A DNA stretch of 64,000 nt. Source: Dechloromonas denitrificans. Lineage in GTDB: Bacteria; Pseudomonadota; Gammaproteobacteria; Burkholderiales; Rhodocyclaceae. The stretch spans positions 186,001-250,000 of the forward strand of contig NZ_CP075187.1 in the NCBI RefSeq assembly GCF_020510665.1, given 5' to 3'. This document shows, piece after piece, positions 34,228-42,277 of this stretch. Each line of letters opens with the position of its first letter. Within the stretch, counting starts at the first letter, position 1. The position numbers and the translations under genes were made by a program. The notes beneath the pieces were generated by a model, which had not been told where the DNA came from, ran no database searches, and worked only from the letters and a program-made list of their open reading frames with translations.

Positions 34228-35682
34228 ATGCTGGTCTTGAAAGACACCAACCTGCTGCGCCAGGCTTGCTACATCAACGGCGCCTGGGTCGCCGCCGACG
34301 CCGGTGAGACCTTTCCCGTTACCAACCCGGCGACCGGCGAAACCATCGCCAGCGTGCCGCGTTGCGGCGCCGCCGAGACCGAGCGCGCCATCGCCGCTGC
34401 CGACGAAGCCCTGAAAACCTGGCGCGAAACCACCGCCGCCGAGCGTTCGCGCATCCTGCGTCGCTGGTTCGACCTGCTGATGACGCACCAGGACGACCTC
34501 GCCGCGCTGATGACCGCCGAGCAGGGCAAGCCGCTGGCCGAGGCCAAGGGCGAAATCGCCTACGCCGCCGCCTACATCGAGTGGTTCGCCGAGGAAGCCA
34601 AGCGCGCTTACGGAGAAGTCATTCCGTCGCCGTTCAAGGATCGTCAGCTGGTCGTCACCAAGGAGCCGGTCGGTGTCTGCGCCGCGATCACGCCGTGGAA
34701 CTTCCCGTCGGCCATGATCACCCGCAAGGTTGCCCCGGCACTGGCTGCCGGCTGCACCATCATCTTGAAGCCGGCCGAGCAGACACCGCTGTCGGCGCTC
34801 GCTCTGGCTGAACTGGCCGAACGTGCCGGCGTACCGGCCGGTGTGTTCAGCGTGGTGACCGGCAAGGCGTCGGCCATCGGTGGCGTGATGACGGCCAGCC
34901 CGATCGTCCGCAAGCTGACTTTCACCGGCTCGACCCCCATCGGTCAGTTGCTGATGCAGCAGTGCGCCGGCACGGTCAAGAAGATGTCGCTCGAACTCGG
35001 CGGCAATGCGCCTTTCATCGTCTTCGACGACGCCGATCTCGATGCTGCGGTGGCTGGTGCGCTTGCCTCCAAGTACCGCAACGCCGGCCAGACCTGTGTC
35101 TGTTCCAACCGCTTCCTGGTCCAGGATGGTGTCTATGATGCCTTCGCCGCCAAGCTGGCGACGGCCGTTGCCGGTCTGAAGGTCGGGCACGGTACGGAGG
35201 AGGGCGTCACGCAAGGCCCGCTGATCGATGATGCAGCGATCAACAAGGTCGAGGAACTGGTCAAGGACGCCGTCGACAAGGGCGCCCGCATCGTCACCGG
35301 CGGCAAGCGCCACGCGCTGGGTCGCACCTGGTACGAGCCGACCATCCTGGCCGATGTGACGACCGGCATGGCGGTGGCCAAGGAAGAAATCTTCGGGCCG
35401 GTCGCGCCGTTGTTCCGCTTCAAGACCGAAGCCGAAGCGGTACACATGGCTAACGACACCGAATTCGGTCTGGCCGCCTACTTCTTCTCCAAGGATCACG
35501 GCCGTGTCTGGCGCGTTTCCAAGCAGCTCGAATACGGCATGGTCGGCGTCAATACCGGCCTGATCTCGACCGAAGTTGCCCCGTTCGGTGGCGTCAAGAT
35601 GTCCGGCGTTGGCCGTGAAGGCTCCAGCCATGGGCTCGACGAGTACATGGAAACCAAGTACCTCGCTCTAGGCGGCTTGTAA
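34228..35682 (+). CDS. gabD: NAD(P)-dependent succinate semialdehyde dehydrogenase-type ALDH
   Basis: The 484-residue aldehyde dehydrogenase has LTFTGSTPIGQLLMQ, SLELGGNAPFIVFDDADLD and the catalytic Cys in RNAGQTCVCSNRF. These are SSADH (GabD/Sad) hallmarks. As the last gene of the operon it completes the pathway by oxidising the succinate semialdehyde from HpaI to succinate. AAAGGAGAACAGAAC precedes the ATG. Confidence 0.9.
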   Translation: MLVLKDTNLLRQACYINGAWVAADAGETFPVTNPATGETIASVPRCGAAETERAIAAADEALKTWRETTAAERSRILRRWFDLLMTHQDDLAALMTAEQGKPLAEAKGEIAYAAAYIEWFAEEAKRAYGEVIPSPFKDRQLVVTKEPVGVCAAITPWNFPSAMITRKVAPALAAGCTIILKPAEQTPLSALALAELAERAGVPAGVFSVVTGKASAIGGVMTASPIVRKLTFTGSTPIGQLLMQQCAGTVKKMSLELGGNAPFIVFDDADLDAAVAGALASKYRNAGQTCVCSNRFLVQDGVYDAFAAKLATAVAGLKVGHGTEEGVTQGPLIDDAAINKVEELVKDAVDKGARIVTGGKRHALGRTWYEPTILADVTTGMAVAKEEIFGPVAPLFRFKTEAEAVHMANDTEFGLAAYFFSKDHGRVWRVSKQLEYGMVGVNTGLISTEVAPFGGVKMSGVGREGSSHGLDEYMETKYLALGGL

Positions 35683-35713
35683 TTGGCGCCACGGAATTTG
35701 CCTCTTTTCCCGC

Positions 35714-35736
35714 GTCGACCGTATCCGACGGTCGAC
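35714..35736 (+). terminator. Hairpin after the hpa operon
   Basis: GTCGACCGT and ACGGTCGAC form a perfect 9-bp stem with a 5-base loop, 31 bp after the last gene. There is no T-run, so it is a transcript-end stabiliser or Rho-associated structure rather than a classic intrinsic terminator. It contains the recurrent GGTCGACC core. Confidence 0.5.
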
Positions 35737-35801
35737 CGGCGAATTTGGGCAGATTCCGCGCTTTCCGGTAGGCTTCGTCCTGTTTCACTGATTTTCGAAC
35801 C

Positions 35802-37007
35802 ATGAACCCTTCCGCTATCGATCCGGCCCGCGAGGGCCGTTTTATTTTGTTGCTCGGTGCGCTGGTCGCTTTCGGGCCGCTGGCCATCGACCTTTACCTG
35901 CCGGCTTTGCCGGCTATTGCCAGCAACCTGGTGGCCTCGGCCGAAGCCGTGCAGTTGTCGATTACCGTTTTCCTCGCCGGCTTTTCGCTGGGCATGCTGT
36001 TCTATGGGCCGATTTCCGACCGTTACGGCCGGCGCACGGTGATGCTCTCCGGCATCGCGCTGTTTGCCGCGGCCAGCCTGGCTTGCATGCTGGCGACGGC
36101 GGTCGAGCAGTTGATCGTCGCGCGCTTCGTCCAGGCGCTGGGCGGCGGCGCGGCCTCGGTGCTGGCGCGGGCCGTGGTGCGCGATGTTTATGCCCCGACC
36201 GAGGCGATCCGCAAGCTTTCCCTGATGGCCATGGTGACGGCGATTGCGCCGCTGCTGGCACCGCTGCTCGGCAGCCTGCTGCTCGTCCAGTTCGGCTGGC
36301 GCGGCACCTTCGCTGCCGTCGTGCTGTGGGGCGTGCTCAGCCTGGTGGTTGTCTGGTTCCAGTTACCGGAAACCCTGCCGCCCGAACGGCGCGGTCAACT
36401 GCCGCTGGGCCGTGCTTTTGCCATCTACGGCAGTTTTCTGATCGATCCTGTGGCGCTGGGTCTGTTGTTGGCCGGCGGCATGTCCTTCGCCGCGATGTTT
36501 GCCTACATTACGGCCAGCCCGTTTTATTTCATCGAACTGCACGGTTTTTCGCCCTTCGCCTACAGCGTGCTTTTTGCGAGCAATGCGGTCGGCATTTTTG
36601 CCGCCAATTTCGTCAATAGCCGCCTGGTCAAGCGCCGGGGGCCGGCGCTGATGGCCGGTGTCGGCTGTAGCCTGGGTTTTGCCGGGGCGCTGCTGTTATG
36701 GGCGGCGACGGGATTTGAGGGGGCCTTGCCGGCGGTGATTCTCGGTCTGTTTGTCGTGGTCAGCATGACCGGTTTGCTGGGGGCCAATTGTGTCGGCTTG
36801 TTGATGGCGCGTTATCCGCAGAACGCCGGTGCGGCTGCCGCGCTGTTCGGGGCCAGCCAGTTCGGTCTCGGCATGCTGGCCAGCGCAACGGTCAGCTATG
36901 TTCACAGCCCGGACGGCCGGGGCATGGCCTGGGTCATCGTCGTGGTGTCGGGCTTTGCGCTGCTCGGCTGGCTGGTCTTCCGAAGGTACGGCGAACGTCG
37001 CCAATAG
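35802..37007 (+). CDS. Bcr/CflA-type MFS efflux transporter
   Basis: The 401-residue protein has 12 hydrophobic segments and MFS motifs: SITVFLAGFSLGMLFYGPISDRYGRRTVM (motif A, residues about 51-79) and LVARFVQALGGGAASVLARAVVRD-like motif. This fits the Bcr/CflA drug:proton antiporter subfamily. Its place between the hpa operon and an AraC gene suggests export of an aromatic or an intermediate, but nothing in the sequence shows the substrate. Confidence 0.85.
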   Translation: MNPSAIDPAREGRFILLLGALVAFGPLAIDLYLPALPAIASNLVASAEAVQLSITVFLAGFSLGMLFYGPISDRYGRRTVMLSGIALFAAASLACMLATAVEQLIVARFVQALGGGAASVLARAVVRDVYAPTEAIRKLSLMAMVTAIAPLLAPLLGSLLLVQFGWRGTFAAVVLWGVLSLVVVWFQLPETLPPERRGQLPLGRAFAIYGSFLIDPVALGLLLAGGMSFAAMFAYITASPFYFIELHGFSPFAYSVLFASNAVGIFAANFVNSRLVKRRGPALMAGVGCSLGFAGALLLWAATGFEGALPAVILGLFVVVSMTGLLGANCVGLLMARYPQNAGAAAALFGASQFGLGMLASATVSYVHSPDGRGMAWVIVVVSGFALLGWLVFRRYGERRQ

Positions 37008-37031
37008 TCTGGAATGGCACGGAGGGACGAC

Positions 37032-38075
37032 ATGAAGGCTGGTTTATCCCGGGACGTTGATACCCCTCTGACCAACGAAACCCGATATCTCGGCGTGCGT
37101 GCCGAACATGCGCTGGGCCATCCTGATGCGACGCTGTTCAGTCTTGATGTCGATGAAGCCTCGAATCGGCTCTCCGACGTCTACAACAGCAATCGATTGC
37201 GTCTGGCCGGGTGCCCGCAGGATTTCAGGATGCGGCTGCGGACTTCGAAGATCGGCTGCCTCGGCCTGGCGACGCTGTCATTCGGTACTGAAATTGAAAT
37301 CGAGCAGTCCGGCGATCGCCCTTTTGTCCTGGTGACGACCCAGATCAGCGGCAATTCACGGGTAACGACGCGGGCCGGGACGGCGGATGGTGGTCGCGGT
37401 TTCGTGGTGGTCGATTCGGCAGGTCAACTGGTCAGCAAGCGTTTCAGTGCCGATAGCGAGCGTTGCAATGTGCGCGTCGAGCAGGCGGCGCTTGATGCCA
37501 AATGTGCGGCCTTGCTGGACCGCCCGCTGGACCAGCCATTGTGTTTCTCGCCGTTTGGTTCCAACAACGGTCAGGTTGAACGCCGCTGGATCGGTTTGCT
37601 GCAGATGTTGCTCGGCTATGTCGGGATGCCGCTGCCGGCGAATGCCGGGCCGATCATCCACAATCTCGAAGAAGCGGTACTGCTGCATCTGCTGCTTGAA
37701 CACGAACACTCGTACAGCGACGACTTGCGCCACGCTACAGGCAGTCTCGCGCCACGTCATGTCAAACGGGCCGAAGATTATATCCGGGCGCATGCCCGCG
37801 AAACCCTGAGCCTGGAGCGGATTGCCGAGGCTGTCGGTTGCAGCATCAGAACCCTGTGCGACGGCTTTCACAAGGCACGTGGAACGACGCCGATGAATTT
37901 CCTGCGCCAGGTGCGTATGGCCGGTGTGCGCAGCGATTTGCAGGGTGGGGCGCAGCCCGGTGGTATTTCCGGCATCGCCCTGGCCTGGGGCTTCAATCAT
38001 CTGGGGCGATTTTCAGCCGATTATCGTCGTTCCTTCGGTGAATCTCCCTCGGAAACCCTGCGTCGGGGTGGCTGA
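37032..38075 (+). CDS. XylS/AndR-like AraC-family regulator
   Basis: The 347-residue protein has an AraC-binding-like N-terminal domain and a C-terminal double HTH (LSLERIAEAVGCSIRTLCDGFHKARGTTPM and the GIALAWGFNHLGRFSADYRRSFGESPSETL type). The second helix pattern is that of XylS, BenR and AndR, which respond to benzoate-type acids. GGAGGGACGAC precedes the ATG at 37032. Two direct repeats with XylS-like spacing lie just downstream before the next gene, making an orphan TRAP binding protein and class II aldolase its likely targets. Confidence 0.87.
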   Translation: MKAGLSRDVDTPLTNETRYLGVRAEHALGHPDATLFSLDVDEASNRLSDVYNSNRLRLAGCPQDFRMRLRTSKIGCLGLATLSFGTEIEIEQSGDRPFVLVTTQISGNSRVTTRAGTADGGRGFVVVDSAGQLVSKRFSADSERCNVRVEQAALDAKCAALLDRPLDQPLCFSPFGSNNGQVERRWIGLLQMLLGYVGMPLPANAGPIIHNLEEAVLLHLLLEHEHSYSDDLRHATGSLAPRHVKRAEDYIRAHARETLSLERIAEAVGCSIRTLCDGFHKARGTTPMNFLRQVRMAGVRSDLQGGAQPGGISGIALAWGFNHLGRFSADYRRSFGESPSETLRRGG

Positions 38076-38084
38076 GACAAAATC

Positions 38085-38119
38085 CGCCGGATGCGGATAA
38101 GCGCTGCCGGATCCGGATA
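38085..38119 (+). promoter_or_regulatory. XylS-type direct repeats (AraC binding sites)
   Basis: CGCC-GGATGC-GGATA (38085-38099) and TGCC-GGATCC-GGATA (38105-38119) are 15-bp direct repeats spaced 20 bp start to start. They resemble the TGCA-N6-GGNTA half-sites of XylS-family regulators. The proximal copy overlaps the predicted -35 by 2 bp, as described for XylS at its Pm promoter. Binding by the protein encoded just upstream is inference. Confidence 0.65.
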
Positions 38120-38146
38120 GTTACCGGTTGGGCGTCTTCCTATGAT
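38118..38146 (+). promoter_or_regulatory. Activator-dependent promoter of the orphan dctP operon
   Basis: TATGAT at 38141-38146 is a good -10. At 17-bp spacing the -35 position (38118-38123) reads TAGTTA, far from consensus, which suits dependence on the XylS-like activator bound to the adjoining repeats. Confidence 0.5.
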
Positions 38147-38196
38147 GTGCCGGTGGGCTTGCAGCCCATCGTGCAAACAACATAAGGAGACACCCC

Positions 38197-39237
38197 ATGA
38201 GAATTTCATTATCCCGCCGCCTGCTTGTCGCTGCTGCGACCCTGGCGGCCGCCCAGAGCGCTCACGCCCAGGACGTTACGTTCCGGATTGCCCATTTTCT
38301 GCCGGCCGTCGCTTCGACCCAGAAAATCGTGCTGCAGCCGTGGTGCGACGAAATGGGACAGCTATCGAGCGGCCGCATCAAATGCCAGTTCTACCCGTCG
38401 ATGCAACTCGGCGGTACGCCTGCCCAGCTGGCCGATCAGGTCAAGAACGGCGTGGCCGACATTGCCTGGACGGCGCCGGGCTATTCGACCGGACGTTTCC
38501 CGAAAACCGAAGCCCTCGAACTGCCCGGTGTGCTGCCCCTCGGCGGACTGGCCGGCGGGCGCGCCATCTGGGATTTTTTCGGACAGCACCTGAAGGATGA
38601 ATACAAGGATTACAAGGTCCTGGCCATGCATGGCGATGGCGGCATGAATATCCATACGGCCAGCAAGGCGCTGGCCACGGTGGAGGATTTCAAGGGCGTC
38701 AAGTTGCGTTCGCCGAACCGGACGATTGCCCGGACCCTGACGGCATTGGGAGCAACGCCGGTGGCCATGCCGCCGGCTCAGGTGACCGAAGCCATTGCCA
38801 AAGGGGTCGTGGATGGCGCTTCGGCCGTCTGGGAGGTGATGTTGCCGACCAAGCTCGATGAGGTCACCAAGTTCCATTTCGAGACGCCCGCCGACCGCCC
38901 GGTGATGGGCGCTACCGTGCTGGTCTTGCTGATGAACAAGCAGAAGTACGAAGCCCTGCCGGCCGACCTCAAGGCCATCATCGACAAGACTTCAGGTGCG
39001 CAACTGGTCGAGCGTTACGGCAAGGCGTGGGATGAGGCATCGATTGCTGCCCGCAACAAGATCAAATCGGCCCCCGGACACACGTTGACCGTGGTATCCG
39101 GTGCGAAATACGACGCCATCCTGAAGCAGGCCGAAGTGGTTGAGAAGGAATGGCTGGCCGACGCCAAGAGCAAAGGCATCAATGGCGAAGCCCTAGTCGC
39201 CGCGGCGCGTGCCGCCGCCCGCAAGCAGTCGAACTGA
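38197..39237 (+). CDS. Orphan TRAP substrate-binding protein (DctP family)
   Basis: The 346-residue periplasmic protein has a signal peptide ending near QSAHAQ. Its core is very close to the DctP at 24.5 kb: IAHFLP, the LQPWC pair, SSGRIKCQFYP, MQLGGTPAQLADQVKNGVAD and MPPAQVTEAIAKGVVDGA are shared. No dctQ or dctM is near. It could therefore deliver a second ligand to the DctQM permease of the hpa operon. AAGGAGACACCCC precedes the ATG. The downstream gene is a class II aldolase. Confidence 0.88.
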   Translation: MRISLSRRLLVAAATLAAAQSAHAQDVTFRIAHFLPAVASTQKIVLQPWCDEMGQLSSGRIKCQFYPSMQLGGTPAQLADQVKNGVADIAWTAPGYSTGRFPKTEALELPGVLPLGGLAGGRAIWDFFGQHLKDEYKDYKVLAMHGDGGMNIHTASKALATVEDFKGVKLRSPNRTIARTLTALGATPVAMPPAQVTEAIAKGVVDGASAVWEVMLPTKLDEVTKFHFETPADRPVMGATVLVLLMNKQKYEALPADLKAIIDKTSGAQLVERYGKAWDEASIAARNKIKSAPGHTLTVVSGAKYDAILKQAEVVEKEWLADAKSKGINGEALVAAARAAARKQSN

Positions 39238-39272
39238 AGCCGTTCATCACAGAGATACAGAGGAGCAAAACC

Positions 39273-40034
39273 ATGAGCAAGTACTACGATCATCCCCAGC
39301 GTTTCAGCCAGGAAGAGTGGAATGCCCGCGTCAAGCTGGCCTGCGTCTATCGCATTTTTGCCTATCTCGGCTGGGACGAGCTGATCTACAACCATATCTC
39401 GCTGCGTGTGCCGGGGCCGGACAAGCATTTTCTGATCAACCCGTTCGGCCTGCATTACAAGGATGTCTGCGCCTCCAATCTGGTCAAGGTCGATATCAAG
39501 GGAAACATCATCGGTCACTCGGACTGGCCGATCAATCCGGCCGGTTTCACCTTCCATTCGGCCATCCACGACAAGGTGGCGGAAGGTCATTGCGTGATGC
39601 ATGTGCACACGACGGCGACGCAGGCGGTCTGCTGCCTGAAGGATGGTTTGTCGTACAGCAATTTTTACGCCGCACAGCTGTACGGGAAAATTGCCTGGCA
39701 TGAGTTCGAGGGAATTACCGTCCATCTCGATGAAGGCGAACGTATCCTGGCCAGTGCCGGCGACAAGCCAGTGCTGATGCTGCGCAACCACGGTCCGGTG
39801 GTGATCGGTTCAACGCTGGCGCAGGCTTTTTCACTGATGTGGCTGGTCAATCGGGCCTGTGAAATCCAGCTTGCCTCGCAGTCGATGGGCGCCGTGGTCG
39901 ATATTCCCGAGCCGGTACTCAAGAAATGCGTTGCCGATTCGCTGAACTTCGATCCCAAATACGGCGCCGGCGAAGATGCGTTGGCCGCGCTGACCCGGAT
40001 CATCGACCGGATCGATCCCTCCTACCGGAACTGA
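39273..40034 (+). CDS. Class II aldolase/adducin family protein
   Basis: The 253-residue protein has the class II zinc features: YNHISLRVPG, HVHTTATQAV (two His ligands) and MLRNHGPVVIG (third His), as in fuculose-phosphate aldolase and related decarboxylases. AGAGGAGCAAAACC precedes the ATG. It is 35 bp after the orphan binding protein and is probably co-transcribed. It might act on a hydroxylated catabolic intermediate; the substrate is unknown. Confidence 0.85.
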   Translation: MSKYYDHPQRFSQEEWNARVKLACVYRIFAYLGWDELIYNHISLRVPGPDKHFLINPFGLHYKDVCASNLVKVDIKGNIIGHSDWPINPAGFTFHSAIHDKVAEGHCVMHVHTTATQAVCCLKDGLSYSNFYAAQLYGKIAWHEFEGITVHLDEGERILASAGDKPVLMLRNHGPVVIGSTLAQAFSLMWLVNRACEIQLASQSMGAVVDIPEPVLKKCVADSLNFDPKYGAGEDALAALTRIIDRIDPSYRN

Positions 40035-40084
40035 TCTGACCAACGGTTGCCTGGCAAGTCACTGGGGCAGACGAGAGGGGTTGA

Positions 40085-40106
40085 TTCACGTTAATATATT
40101 AGTGAA
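40085..40106. promoter_or_regulatory. Palindromic operator upstream of the MAPEG-MFS-GlcG genes
   Basis: TTCAC and GTGAA flank an AT-rich centre in a 22-bp inverted repeat. The aligned 18-mer (40088-40105) matches the local consensus at 13 of 18 positions, with a perfect right half TTAGTGA. TTGATT at 40081-40086 may be a -35. It is the weakest member of the set. Confidence 0.5.
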
Positions 40107-40155
40107 ATCGACAGTGCGTCGGCACTGTCGCCCCTTTTTCCATTCAGGCCATGCC

Positions 40156-40548
40156 ATGAACTCTGTTGTTGTATTTTGTACTGCCGCCCTCGGCGCCTTG
40201 TTGTTCCTGCTGGGTCTGGCTGTCTCGATCATGCGTTTTCGCAGCGGCATCGGTGCCGGTCCGTCGGAGGATCGCAATTCGACACTGAACAAGCTGATCC
40301 GGGCGCATGCCAATACGGCGGAGTTTGCCCCGTTCCTGGCCGTGCTTTTTCTCTATTTCGGCTGGCGCGGGCCCTCAGCGCTGGTCATCAATCTGATCAT
40401 CGCGGTCACGCTCTGCCGCTTCCTGCTGGTCATCGGCCTGGTGGCCTGGCCCAGCATGGGGCGGCCCAATCCGGCCCGTTTTATCGGTGCGCTTGGGACG
40501 TATCTGCTGGGCAGCGCACTTTGCGTTGCCATGCTGGCAGGTCTCTAG
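40156..40548 (+). CDS. MAPEG-family membrane protein
   Basis: The 130-residue protein has four hydrophobic helices and the MAPEG pattern (STLNKLIRAHANTAEFAPFLAVLFLYF near residues 42-68). Members include microsomal glutathione transferases and bacterial proteins of unknown role. The next gene starts one base after its stop, so it is part of an operon with the MFS and GlcG-like genes. A detoxification role is only a family-based guess. Confidence 0.82.
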   Translation: MNSVVVFCTAALGALLFLLGLAVSIMRFRSGIGAGPSEDRNSTLNKLIRAHANTAEFAPFLAVLFLYFGWRGPSALVINLIIAVTLCRFLLVIGLVAWPSMGRPNPARFIGALGTYLLGSALCVAMLAGL

Positions 40549-40549
40549 A

Positions 40550-41794
40550 ATGGCGTTGCCGGCCGGCATGCGGGCGCTGGCCCATCGCAACTTCCGGCTC
40601 TATTTTGCCGGGCAGGCGATTTCCATCCTCGGTTCATGGATTCAGCAGGTGGCGCTCGCCTGGCTGGTCTACCGATTGACCGGGTCGGCGGCACTGCTCG
40701 GTATCACAGCTTTCTGCGGCCTGATTCCGCAGTTGCTGGTCGGCCCGCTGGCTGGCGCATGGATCGACAAGCACGACAAGAAAAAATGGCTGGTCGGCGT
40801 CCAGTCGCTGATGGCCGTACAGGCATTCGTGCTGGCCGGTTTGTGCTGGCTGGACTGGATCAGTCCCGGATTCATCATTTGCATGGCGTTGATCCTCGGT
40901 GTCCTGAGCAGCTTCGATGCGCCCTTGCGCCAATCGCTGATCGGCAGCTTTGTCGGTAGTCGGGATGATCTGCCCAACGCGCTGGCGCTGAATGCCATGC
41001 TGTTCAACGCGGGGCGTTTTATTGGTCCGCCGATTGCCGGGCTATTGCTTGGCCTGACGTCGGAGGCGTTTTGCTTCGCGATCAATGCTTTTTCCTTCAT
41101 GGCATTGATCGCTGCCATCCTGTGCGTTCGCAGCCAGCCGCCCTTGCGTGCCAAGGGGTCGGTCGGCGAGGTTTTCAAGGAAGGCGTCATGTTTGCCTGG
41201 CGCACCTGGGTGGTCCGCATGCTGATCCTCACCCTGATCGCCTTGAATCTGACCGCCTCGGCCTACGCCGTGCTGTTGCCGGTTTTCGCCCGTGATGTGT
41301 TTGCCGGCGATGCCACGACGCTCGGCTGGTTGTGGGGCGCAGCCGGGTGCGGTGCCTTTGCATCAACGATTTTCCTGGCGACCCGCAGGTCGGCGCCGGC
41401 CATCGTGTCAGCCGTGGTTGCCGGCGTGCTGATCAGTGCCGTCTCACTGCTTGTCTTCGCAACAACAACCTGGCTGCCGCTCGCGCTGGGGGGCATGGTG
41501 GGGATCGGTTTCGGCATTTCGGTGTGCAATGTCGGCATCAACATGGTGCTGCAAAGCACTGCGCCGGAAGCCTTGCGCGGACGCATCGTTTCTTTCTTCA
41601 CCTCCGCCCGTTTTGGCTTCGATGCCCTGGGCGGTTTGCTGGCCGGTTTTGTTGCGGCCGGTTTTGGCGCCGGGCATACCCTGCTGGCTGAAGGCTGCGT
41701 GCTGTTATTGTTTGTCGTTTTCCTGTTTACCCGCCGGCAGCGTCTGCAGGTCCAGATTGCTGCGGCCCATCAAGGAGCCCAGGATGGCCATTGA
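40550..41794 (+). CDS. MFS transporter (DHA3 / enterobactin-exporter-like)
   Basis: The 414-residue protein has about 12 hydrophobic segments. It shows NFRLYFAGQAISILGSWIQQVALAWLVY-type first helices, GPLAGAWIDKHDKKKWLV (motif A) and RFIGPPIAGLLLG. This is the MFS_3 group that includes EntS and macrolide exporters. It starts one base after the MAPEG stop and overlaps the following gene by 11 bp. The substrate cannot be inferred. Confidence 0.85.
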   Translation: MALPAGMRALAHRNFRLYFAGQAISILGSWIQQVALAWLVYRLTGSAALLGITAFCGLIPQLLVGPLAGAWIDKHDKKKWLVGVQSLMAVQAFVLAGLCWLDWISPGFIICMALILGVLSSFDAPLRQSLIGSFVGSRDDLPNALALNAMLFNAGRFIGPPIAGLLLGLTSEAFCFAINAFSFMALIAAILCVRSQPPLRAKGSVGEVFKEGVMFAWRTWVVRMLILTLIALNLTASAYAVLLPVFARDVFAGDATTLGWLWGAAGCGAFASTIFLATRRSAPAIVSAVVAGVLISAVSLLVFATTTWLPLALGGMVGIGFGISVCNVGINMVLQSTAPEALRGRIVSFFTSARFGFDALGGLLAGFVAAGFGAGHTLLAEGCVLLLFVVFLFTRRQRLQVQIAAAHQGAQDGH

Positions 41795-42218
41795 AATGAT
41801 TGCTTCCCTCGATCTCGGCGCAGCCGACGAAATTGCTGCCCTGGCCTTGGCCGAGGCCGCCAGGGCGGGGGTCAATATCTGCGTTGCGGTGGTCGACCGT
41901 GCCGGTTATCCGCTGGTCTTCAAGCGCCAGCAGGGAGCGCCGTTCCACGCCATCGACATTGCGCTCGACAAGGCCTACACGGCGGTCAGCTTCGGCTTTG
42001 CGACCGGCAAGTGGGACAAGCGGCTGGCCGAGGGCAGCGAAATGCTGCGTCATGGCTTGATGCAGCGTGAGCGTTTCGTCAGTTTCGGCGGTGGCTTGCC
42101 GATCAAGCTGGGGGGCGCGCGGGTTGGCGCTCTTGGTATTTCGGGGGGCAGCGAAGCTCAGGATGTCGCTTTTGGCGAAGCGGCGCTGGCTGCCTGGCAG
42201 GAAAATCAGCCGCTGTAA
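41784..42218 (+). CDS. GlcG/HbpS family protein (DUF336)
   Basis: The 144-residue protein matches the GlcG/HbpS fold, with VAVVDRAGYPLVFKRQQGAPFHAIDIALDKAYTA-like central region and GGLPIKLGGARVGALGISGG near the C-terminus. Some members bind haem or sit in glycolate, diol or aromatic operons. AAGGAG precedes the ATG, inside the end of the MFS gene. The role here is unknown. Confidence 0.82.
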   Translation: MAIEMIASLDLGAADEIAALALAEAARAGVNICVAVVDRAGYPLVFKRQQGAPFHAIDIALDKAYTAVSFGFATGKWDKRLAEGSEMLRHGLMQRERFVSFGGGLPIKLGGARVGALGISGGSEAQDVAFGEAALAAWQENQPL

Positions 42219-42277
42219 TCAGCCTGTTTTGATTCACAACGTATACTTCGTTTTTTCACTTACTTCTGGAGCCAGAC

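Noticed and set aside
33373..35631. A 752-codon open frame on the minus strand
   Set aside because: It lies opposite hpaI and the aldehyde dehydrogenase gene, which have clear motifs, and shows the Arg/Gly/Asp-rich composition of an antisense frame.
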